Part shown: positions 1 to 4,316 of the stretch, piece after piece
How positions within the stretch are numbered: position 1 is the first letter of the stretch
Layout of the letters: each line of letters begins with the position of its first letter
Source: Planctomycetota bacterium
GTDB lineage: Bacteria > Planctomycetota > Phycisphaerae > WQYP01
DNA length: 5,243 nt
NCBI GenBank assembly: GCA_021818565.1
Contig: JAKATV010000408.1
Location: forward strand, 1 to 5,243
Direction: 5' to 3'
Notes under the pieces: model-generated
Seen by the model: only the letters and a program-made list of their open reading frames with translations
Databases searched by the model: none
Told to the model about the DNA's origin: nothing
Made by a program: the position numbers and the translations under genes

Positions 1-1390
1 GGCGACGTTCATGCGTAAGCTGCGAAAGCGGATTGGTCTGATCGACCACCTGCGATAATTCGCTGCGACCAAAGAAGTATTCAATGGAACTGCTGATGCT
101 CTTGGAGTTCACCAGTTCGACAATCTTGGCAACTTCTTCCGGGGCCTTCATGCTTAAGCGCTCTTGCACCGTGCGGCGCAGTTTCAGAAAGCCCTTGCGC
201 AATTCTTCCTGCGCCAATTCATCAATGGTACGCAGGCGACGATTGCCCAGATGGTCAATATCATCAACATAACCGCGCCCGCCGCGCAGTTCCAAAATGT
301 ATTTAATGCTGCCGAGAATATCCTCCGGCCGCAAGGTCATGACATCTTCAGGAACATTCTGCTCAAATTTGCGGTTAATGCGGAACCGCCCCACCCGACC
401 CAGGCGATAACGCGCCACATCAAAGAATTTTTCCGCAAACAACGTTTTGGCCTTGTCATCGTTGGGCGGATTGCCCGGCCGCAGACGACTGTAAATTTTA
501 CGCAAAGCCTCTTTATGGCTATGGGAATCATCTTCCTGCAGAGTATTAAGGATCAGCGGATCCGCAAGTTTCTCAATAACTTCGATTTTTTTCAGGCTGC
601 TGGCCTGGATTTTAGCCACCCGATCGCCGAGCTGCGCACCGGACTTCACAAGCTCTTCGCCGGTTTCGGTGTCCACGATGGAACCCACTGCGTAATAATC
701 CGCCTTCAACTGTCCGACGGCAACCGTGCGGGTTTCGTAAAAGGCCCGGATTAAAGCTTCGTCGGTGCCATATTTCTCGTCCATAGCCCGCAAAAAGCTG
801 GTAGCCGGAATCTTGCCCGACTGGTCAATACGCACCACCAGAACGTCCTTTTTGGTGACGTTGATTTCAATCCAACTTCCGCGTTCGGGAATTACCCGGC
901 AGGAATGTAAGGGGCGGTCACCTTCCTGCGATTGGATCAGAAAATCCACACCCGGTGAGCGGTGAAGCTGCGAAACAATCACGCGCTCGGCTCCGTTGAT
1001 AATAAATTCCCCGCCGCCCGTCATAATTGGTACATCACCCAGATAAATCGATTCCTCGACAATATCCGGTTTGTCCTTGCGGCTTAAGCGCACCTTAATG
1101 CGCAGAGGCATGCCGTAGGTTAAACGCAGCGCCCGACATTCGTCGCGCGAATACCGCGCTTTGCCCAGTTCATAGCTGATGTATTCCAATTTCATGGAGC
1201 CGTCATACGACTCAATGGGAAATACTTCCCGCAACAAGGCTTCTATGCCGTCATTTTTTCGCTTTTCGGGTTCTGTGTCCGCTTGCAGGAAGCGCCGATA
1301 GGCGGCGGTCTGAACCTCTATAAGGTTCGGGATGGGCAAGGCATCGCCACGTTTTGAATAATCACGCACTTGCGTTACACGTACACGCAT
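1..1390 (-). CDS. rpoB: RNA polymerase subunit beta, N-terminal 463 residues (cut by left edge)
   Basis: This is the beta subunit of DNA-directed RNA polymerase, which with beta' forms the catalytic core. The minus strand reads without a stop from ATG at 1390 to the window edge. The protein begins MRVRVTQVRDYSKRGD, followed by the beta N-terminal signature LPIPNLIEVQTAAYRRFLQ (about residues 18-36). Next come beta-family blocks such as YLGDVPIMTGGGEFIINGAERV and SQLHRSPGV (about residues 115-148), a beta2-lobe-like stretch, and RYRLGRVGRFRINRKF in the returning beta1 lobe. The last 24 residues (positions 2-73) are rifampicin cluster I, ending in THERR. This arginine pair lies about 65 residues earlier than in E. 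coli, so the N-terminal lobes are compact. The start is supported by GGAGG at 1398-1402, 7 nt upstream. Catalytic and C-terminal parts lie outside the window. The gene is transcribed away from rplA, which is unusual. Identity is very secure. Confidence 0.97.
   Translation of the reverse strand, partial: MRVRVTQVRDYSKRGDALPIPNLIEVQTAAYRRFLQADTEPEKRKNDGIEALLREVFPIESYDGSMKLEYISYELGKARYSRDECRALRLTYGMPLRIKVRLSRKDKPDIVEESIYLGDVPIMTGGGEFIINGAERVIVSQLHRSPGVDFLIQSQEGDRPLHSCRVIPERGSWIEINVTKKDVLVVRIDQSGKIPATSFLRAMDEKYGTDEALIRAFYETRTVAVGQLKADYYAVGSIVDTETGEELVKSGAQLGDRVAKIQASSLKKIEVIEKLADPLILNTLQEDDSHSHKEALRKIYSRLRPGNPPNDDKAKTLFAEKFFDVARYRLGRVGRFRINRKFEQNVPEDVMTLRPEDILGSIKYILELRGGRGYVDDIDHLGNRRLRTIDELAQEELRKGFLKLRRTVQERLSMKAPEEVAKIVELVNSKSISSSIEYFFGRSELSQVVDQTNPLSQLTHERR
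2..73 (-). other. rpoB: Rifampicin-resistance cluster I of rpoB
   Basis: This stretch encodes FGRSELSQVVDQ followed by TNPLSQLTHERR, aligning with E. coli beta residues of about 506-529. Residues equivalent to Asp516, Ser522 and His526, common sites of resistance mutations, are the usual wild-type ones. The residues equivalent to Phe514 and Met515 are both valine, and those equivalent to Glu523 and Lys527 are Gln and Glu. Ser531 lies just beyond the window edge. E. coli numbering is recalled, not computed. Confidence 0.85.
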
Positions 1391-1524
1391 GGTTTAACCT
1401 CCGACATTCAAGGAACCGAAGAACAGTTTCTTTCAGTCCACTGCAACCAAAAAGTATGAATCTACTATGAAGGGGGGGAAAGAAGAACAAACACAAACAA
1501 CAATGGTAGCCCGGCTATTCATAG
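1391..1524 (-). promoter_or_regulatory. rpoB 5' leader, pyrimidine-rich
   Basis: This is the predicted untranslated leader of rpoB mRNA, about 134 nt, counting from the proposed promoter at 1531-1559. On the mRNA strand, the section covering roughly 1469-1505 is almost all pyrimidine plus a few G, and includes seven C in a row (1472-1478). Only weak imperfect pairing is visible near 1411-1433. A 29-codon open frame (1522 to 1433) starts about 2 nt from the predicted transcription start and has no Shine-Dalgarno site. I do not call it a gene. Confidence 0.45.
1398..1402 (-). promoter_or_regulatory. Shine-Dalgarno site of rpoB
   Basis: GGAGG on the minus strand lies 7 nt before the ATG at 1390. 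It fixes the rpoB start and shows a standard SD-led initiation. Confidence 0.85.
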
Positions 1525-1530
1525 TCCTGT

Positions 1531-1559
1531 ATTCTATACACCCTTAAGCCTTAACGCAA
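1531..1559 (-). promoter_or_regulatory. Predicted sigma-70-type promoter for rpoB
   Basis: On the minus strand, TTGCGT (1559-1554) is separated by exactly 17 bp from TAGAAT (1536-1531). The -10 box matches the consensus at 5 of 6 bases and the -35 box at 3 of 6. Transcription would begin near 1524. It lies back to back with the plus-strand promoter at 1575-1603. The call is by pattern only. Confidence 0.55.
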
Positions 1560-1574
1560 GCGTAATAGGTCTAC

Positions 1575-1603
1575 TTGACATTTTTTTCTGGTCTAGGTAT
1601 CTT
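1575..1603 (+). promoter_or_regulatory. Predicted sigma-70-type promoter for rplA-rplJ-rplL
   Basis: A perfect -35 box TTGACA (1575-1580) is followed after 17 bp by TATCTT (1598-1603), which matches the -10 consensus at 4 of 6 bases. The spacer begins with a run of seven T. Transcription would start near 1610, giving a leader of about 270 nt before rplA. The perfect -35 and ideal spacing suit a highly expressed ribosomal protein operon. Confidence 0.65.
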
Positions 1604-1608
1604 GTTTG

Positions 1609-1760
1609 CTCCCCTACGGGAGGCCGGACCACGGGCCGGAATAGTGGAAGCTCGGAATAAACTCCGGAGCGGACAAAAAAAACAATCAGGCTACGAAAAT
1701 TCCTGATTTTTCCGTTTTCTTGGCTATCATGCCGGAAAACAGCCAATCCAGTCCATTGGC
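1609..1760 (+). promoter_or_regulatory. Structured 5' leader of the rplA operon, candidate cis-regulatory RNA
   Basis: Five consecutive hairpins can be drawn by eye. They are: 1609-1622 (CTCCC/GGGAG, 4-nt loop); 1650-1670 (GCTC+GGA with TCC+GAGC, one bulged G); 1684-1708 (AATCAGG/CCTGATT, then a short T run and preceded by eight A); 1714-1740 (GTTTTC/GAAAAC plus an inner GGC/GCC); and 1742-1760 (GCCAAT/ATTGGC, 7-nt loop). GCCAA at 1742-1746 could pair with TTGGC on either side (1720-1724 or 1756-1760), so two structures compete. Ribosomal protein L1 is known to repress its own mRNA in other bacteria, so autoregulation is a reasonable inference. I cannot match a known L1 site. Positions 1761-1862 show only weak pairing and no gene. 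Confidence 0.4.
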
Positions 1761-1862
1761 ATACCTTGTCCTCTCTGTCAGTTAAAGAAATTAATCCCGA
1801 GCTGAATTTTTCATGGCCTAAGCGCAATGGCATGATCATTTTGTGCCGCTGCTGCTTATCTT

Positions 1863-1868
1863 GAGGAG
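1863..1868 (+). promoter_or_regulatory. Shine-Dalgarno site of rplA with two possible starts
   Basis: GAGGAG precedes ATG at 1880 by 11 nt, rather far, and an out-of-frame ATG at 1872 by only 3 nt, rather close. The 1872 ATG opens an 8-codon frame ending at 1898 inside rplA. Homology supports 1880 as the real L1 start. Confidence 0.6.
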
Positions 1869-1879
1869 TCTATGCCGTT

Positions 1880-2599
1880 ATGGCGATTAAAGCACTAAAC
1901 CAGCGCGGAAAACGCTATCGTCAATCAGTTGAACATTTGCCAAAAGCCCCGGTGACTGTTGAGCAGGCCATTCCTGTGCTCAAAAAGTTCAAGGCGGCAA
2001 AATTTGACGAAAGCGTAAATATTGTCCTTCATTTGGGCATTGATGCCACTCAGGCCGACCAAAACGTCCGTGGTTCGGTAAGCTTGCCCAAAGGCATCGG
2101 GAAGACACGCCGCGTAATCGCATTCGTTCAGGGCAACGATATTGAAACCGCTAAGGCCGCGGGAGCGGTGGAAGCCGGGGCTGATGATCTGATTAAAAAG
2201 GTCAACGATGGCTGGCTGGACTTTGACGTTGCCGTGGCGACACCAGAAATGATGCCGAAAATTACCCGGTTGGGTAAGGTTCTTGGCCCCCAGGGCAAAA
2301 TGCCCAGTCCCAAAGCCGGCACCGTCGCAACCGATGTTACCAGTGCCGTTAAGGAATACGCCGCCGGCAAGGTGGAATTCCGCAATGATAAAGGCGGTAA
2401 TATTCACGCCGTTGTCGGCAAATTGAGTTTTGCCGAGGGCGATCTGGCAGCCAATATTCACGCGTTTATCAATACCATTCGCCGGTTAAAGCCCCCCACG
2501 TCCAAAGGCCAATACGTGAAAAAGGTAACGATCCACAGCACCATGAGCCCGGGCGTGCAAATTGACACCAGTCATCTGGATGTCATTGAGACCGCCTGA
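1880..2599 (+). CDS. rplA: 50S ribosomal protein L1 (uL1)
   Basis: L1 binds 23S rRNA to form the mobile L1 stalk at the ribosomal E site, which helps release deacylated tRNA. In several bacteria it also represses translation of its own mRNA. The 239-residue product is close to the 230-235 usual for the family and has no truncation. Recognisable blocks are LGIDATQADQNVRGSVSLP (about residues 52-70), FDVAVATPEMM (115-125), the diagnostic segment LGKVLGPQGKMPSPKAGTV (131-149), VEFRNDKGGNIH (155-166) and YVKKVTIHSTMSPGV (212-226). Start ATG 1880 fits the family N-terminus and follows GAGGAG. It is first in an rplA-rplJ-rplL unit, with rplJ starting 33 nt later. Oddly, rplK is not upstream, where it normally lies. 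Identity is very secure. Confidence 0.97.
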   Translation: MAIKALNQRGKRYRQSVEHLPKAPVTVEQAIPVLKKFKAAKFDESVNIVLHLGIDATQADQNVRGSVSLPKGIGKTRRVIAFVQGNDIETAKAAGAVEAGADDLIKKVNDGWLDFDVAVATPEMMPKITRLGKVLGPQGKMPSPKAGTVATDVTSAVKEYAAGKVEFRNDKGGNIHAVVGKLSFAEGDLAANIHAFINTIRRLKPPTSKGQYVKKVTIHSTMSPGVQIDTSHLDVIETA

Positions 2600-2618
2600 G
2601 ATTTTCTAAACAACACTT

Positions 2619-2624
2619 AAGAGG
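2619..2624 (+). promoter_or_regulatory. Shine-Dalgarno site of rplJ
   Basis: AAGAGG lies 8 nt before ATG 2633. The whole rplA-rplJ gap is only 33 nt, so there is no room here for the long L10-binding leader found before rplJ in E. coli. Confidence 0.7.
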
Positions 2625-2632
2625 TTTACATT

Positions 2633-3169
2633 ATGAGTAAGCGTATTAAAAACCTGATTGCCGCGGAACTTGAGAAGCGCCTGACCGGTGCGGACAGCGT
2701 GGTAATTGTGGACTATTCCGGCATCAGCGCCAACGACACCAACAAACTGCGCAACGGCCTGAAGAAAAAGAATGTGCGGATGACCGTCATTGCCAACGCC
2801 CAGGGACGTCGGGCCATGGAAAAGGTCGGCCTAAAGGCCGGTGGCGATCTTCTTTTGGGCACCAACGCCTTGGTTTATGGCGGCGAATCCGTGGTTGATT
2901 CCGTAAAGGAATTGCTCGAACAAGGCAAGGAAATCGCCAAGCTAAAAATCAAAGGATCGGTCGTTGAGGGCCACTTGCTGGATAAACCAGCCACTGAAGC
3001 CTTGGCCAAACTGCCCGGGCGCAAAGAATTGCTTTCCCAGATTTCGACACTGGCCATTTCTCCGGGCCGCAAACTGGCCGGTCAGATTGTTGGGCCGGGC
3101 CGCAATGTGGCGGGTCTGGTAAAAGCGGTTATTGAAAAGAAGGAAAAAGAAGCCCCGGTCGCCGCGTAA
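2633..3169 (+). CDS. rplJ: 50S ribosomal protein L10 (uL10)
   Basis: L10 anchors the L7/L12 dimers to the large subunit and so forms the base of the stalk that recruits translation GTPases. The 178-residue product is slightly longer than the usual 165-175. The N-terminal rRNA-binding domain runs from MSKRIKNLIAAEL through VVIVDYSGISANDTNKLR (about 23-40), NVRMTVIANAQGRRAM (47-62) and GDLLLGTNALVY (71-82). LAKLPGRKELLSQ (124-136) is a family hallmark. The C-terminal helix region (about 137-178), ending in a Lys/Glu-rich tail, is where L7/L12 dimers attach in known homologues. The usual Lys-Asn of the VVKN block is replaced by Ala-Asn here. The N-terminus (KNLIAAELEKRL, then TNKLRNGLKKKN) resembles planctomycete L10 as I recall it. 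It lies between rplA and rplL, as expected. Confidence 0.95.
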   Translation: MSKRIKNLIAAELEKRLTGADSVVIVDYSGISANDTNKLRNGLKKKNVRMTVIANAQGRRAMEKVGLKAGGDLLLGTNALVYGGESVVDSVKELLEQGKEIAKLKIKGSVVEGHLLDKPATEALAKLPGRKELLSQISTLAISPGRKLAGQIVGPGRNVAGLVKAVIEKKEKEAPVAA

Positions 3170-3301
3170 GCGAACCGGTGCAATAGCTCGATTTAATTTG
3201 TTTTTTATGTCTTTTTGTCATTCATTCAGCCTGCCTGGAGCAGTTAAAACGGGGCGCGTCGCCCTGGCTGGTGGAGACAAGCGAAGTTGTGGAGTTTTAC
3301 T
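3170..3301 (+). promoter_or_regulatory. rplJ-rplL spacer with hairpin at 3252-3264
   Basis: This 132-nt gap is T-rich at 3191-3226. It then carries a weak CTGC/GCAG hairpin (3231-3243) and a GC-rich one with stem GGGCG/CGCCC and a 3-nt loop (3252-3264). The hairpin is not followed by a T run, so it is not an intrinsic terminator. It could be an mRNA processing or stability element, or part of a boost for rplL, whose product is needed in several copies per ribosome. No convincing internal promoter was found. GGAG at 3291-3294, 7 nt before ATG 3302, is the rplL ribosome binding site. Confidence 0.35.
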
Positions 3302-3697
3302 ATGGCAGAATTTGCTGCTGACATCATGGAACTGGGCGATAAGATTGTTGCCCTCTCGCTGCTGCAGGCTAAACAGCTCAGCGATTATCTCAAGGAAAAG
3401 CACGGCATCGAAGCCGCTGCCGGCGGTGGCGTAATGATGGCCGCCCCAGCAGGAGGTGGTGGTGCGGCGGCTCCCGCGGAAGAGCAGAGCACCTTTGATG
3501 TGGTGCTCAAAGCCCCCGGTGAGAAAACCATTCAGATTATCAAAATCGTCCGCGCTGCTACCAACCTGGGCCTCAAAGAAGCCAAGGATTTGGTAACAGA
3601 CGCCCCCAAGGTGGTCAAGGCCGGTGTTGATAAGGCTGAAGCCGAGAAGCTCAAGAAAGAGCTTGAAGCGGAAGGCGCAACTGTCGAACTCAAATAA
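3302..3697 (+). CDS. rplL: 50S ribosomal protein L7/L12 (bL12)
   Basis: bL12 is the multi-copy stalk protein that contacts EF-Tu, EF-G, IF2 and release factors and stimulates their GTPase activity. The 131-residue product fits the family (120-130). An N-terminal dimerisation domain (about 1-34, MAEFAADIMELGDKIVAL...) is followed by a flexible Ala/Gly/Pro hinge (about 35-62, rich in GGG and AAPA). The globular factor-binding domain (about 63-131) carries FDVVLK, IKIVRAATNLGLKEAKDLV (80-98) and the final KLKKELEAEGATVELK. The start at ATG 3302 follows GGAG at 3291-3294. A TTG at 3287 in the same frame would add five residues but would leave no ribosome binding site, so it is not used. It is the last gene of the unit, followed by a strong terminator. 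rpoB, its usual downstream neighbour, is absent. Confidence 0.97.
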   Translation: MAEFAADIMELGDKIVALSLLQAKQLSDYLKEKHGIEAAAGGGVMMAAPAGGGGAAAPAEEQSTFDVVLKAPGEKTIQIIKIVRAATNLGLKEAKDLVTDAPKVVKAGVDKAEAEKLKKELEAEGATVELK

Positions 3698-3753
3698 GTT
3701 TGACAAGCCAGTAGCCGTGATTGCTTTCAAATGCAGATCCGCTCAAACAATTG

Positions 3754-3792
3754 AAGGCCGACGATTCCCCCTGAATCGTCGGCCTTTTTTTT
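3754..3792 (+). terminator. Strong intrinsic terminator after rplL
   Basis: A perfect 14-bp stem (AAGGCCGACGATTC at 3754-3767 with its complement at 3773-3786) encloses the 5-nt loop CCCCT. The T run at 3785-3792 has eight T. It begins 57 nt after the rplL stop codon. On the minus strand the hairpin is followed only by TTCAATTG, so it would end opposing transcription weakly at best. Confidence 0.93.
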
Positions 3793-3958
3793 AGCCCAGC
3801 ATCCCAATATTTGCCATTTTTCTCATGGCGGCCAATACGCCAGCGCCGGGAGATTTGGCGGCGTTGTGATACAGGCTGGATTCGTTGAAGCCATACCCTT
3901 GGTTTAATCCGGGCAGATGTGCAGTTCGCCGGTGGTTTCTCCGCAGAGAAATCGGCAA
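3791..3958 (-). pseudogene. Protein-like open frame overlapping the end of the unknown gene; possible frameshifted tail or tiny gene
   Basis: In a different minus frame from the 135-residue gene, codons run open from 4084 down to TAA at 3793-3791. The last 39 codons (3910-3794) read like real protein: GLNQGYGFNESSLYHNA, then AKSPGAGVLAAMRKMANIGMLG. A TTG at 3958 is the earliest start I would consider, giving 55 residues, and no good ribosome binding site precedes it. The sequence matches no family I recognise. It could be the true C-terminus of the upstream gene separated by a frameshift (a -1 shift near TGC CCG GAT TAA would join them), a decayed remnant, or chance. The stop codon sits within the T run of the rplL terminator. 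Confidence 0.25.
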
Positions 3959-4311
3959 AATGATGGTGCCGCTATCGTATCGGGGTCTTCTGGTTCATCA
4001 TCTGTGAGCGGAACGCTGAATGATTCGATCTGGGCGTAATGGCCCAGCGTATCCAACACCGCCAGAGGCGTTTGTTCCGCCGCATCACTGTAGATTATTA
4101 CTTTCCATGGTGTAAATACACCGGCCGCTGATAGCGGAACGGCTGGGGATGCTGTGGAAACAAGTGTGCTGTGGTCCGGAAGAACGGCAACAAATTTTAC
4201 GTCTTCCGGCAGTTGATCGCACGGGCCGCCGCATTGCCAGATATAACCTTCCACAATCCATTGCCGCGTGAGCATGGGAACCGAAGCGACATATTGACTC
4301 TTGCGCAGCAT
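3904..4311 (-). CDS. Hypothetical protein, 135 residues, cysteine-containing, downstream of lysA
   Basis: I do not recognise this family. The product begins MLRKSQYVASVPMLTRQW and ends TTGELHICPD. It contains five cysteines: C27 and C31 (CGGPC), C119 and C123 (CRFLC), and C133. The two CxxxC pairs could bind a metal or form disulfides, but this is inference only. No signal peptide or clear membrane segment is seen, and an acidic patch (DDEPEDPD) lies at about 102-109. Codon use is mixed and natural-looking, and the frame is open for its full length, unlike typical shadow frames. ATG 4311 begins 5 nt after the lysA stop, with only weak GGAA upstream, so translation is probably coupled to lysA. 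A TTG at 4314 is an alternative start. Nothing in the sequence says it works in lysine synthesis. The end may be affected by a frameshift. Confidence 0.55.
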   Translation of the reverse strand: MLRKSQYVASVPMLTRQWIVEGYIWQCGGPCDQLPEDVKFVAVLPDHSTLVSTASPAVPLSAAGVFTPWKVIIYSDAAEQTPLAVLDTLGHYAQIESFSVPLTDDEPEDPDTIAAPSFCRFLCGETTGELHICPD

Positions 4312-4316
4312 CAAGC

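Noticed and set aside
164..754. 196-codon plus-strand open frame
   Set aside because: It lies antisense to rpoB, which has unmistakable homology over the same bases. The translation shows no family features.
1650..1682. Hairpin plus eight A read as a minus-strand terminator
   Set aside because: On the minus strand the T run comes before the hairpin rather than after it, so it cannot act as an intrinsic terminator. Nothing known is transcribed toward it on that strand.
1534..1839. 101-codon minus-strand open frame in the intergenic region
   Set aside because: It has no ribosome binding site and no recognisable protein features. It crosses both predicted promoters and the hairpin-rich leader.
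1925..2461. 178-codon minus-strand open frame
   Set aside because: It is antisense to rplA, whose L1 signature is clear.
3198..3226. T-rich stretch as an internal rplL promoter
   Set aside because: The best pairing (TTGTTT, 17 bp, TTCATT) matches the -10 box at only 3 of 6 bases, too weak to call.
3132..3434. 100-codon plus-strand frame spanning the rplJ end, spacer and rplL start
   Set aside because: It overlaps two secure genes in another frame and looks like noise.
3218..3730. 170-codon minus-strand open frame
   Set aside because: It is antisense to rplL. Its residues mirror the Gly/Ala-rich hinge and L12 domain.
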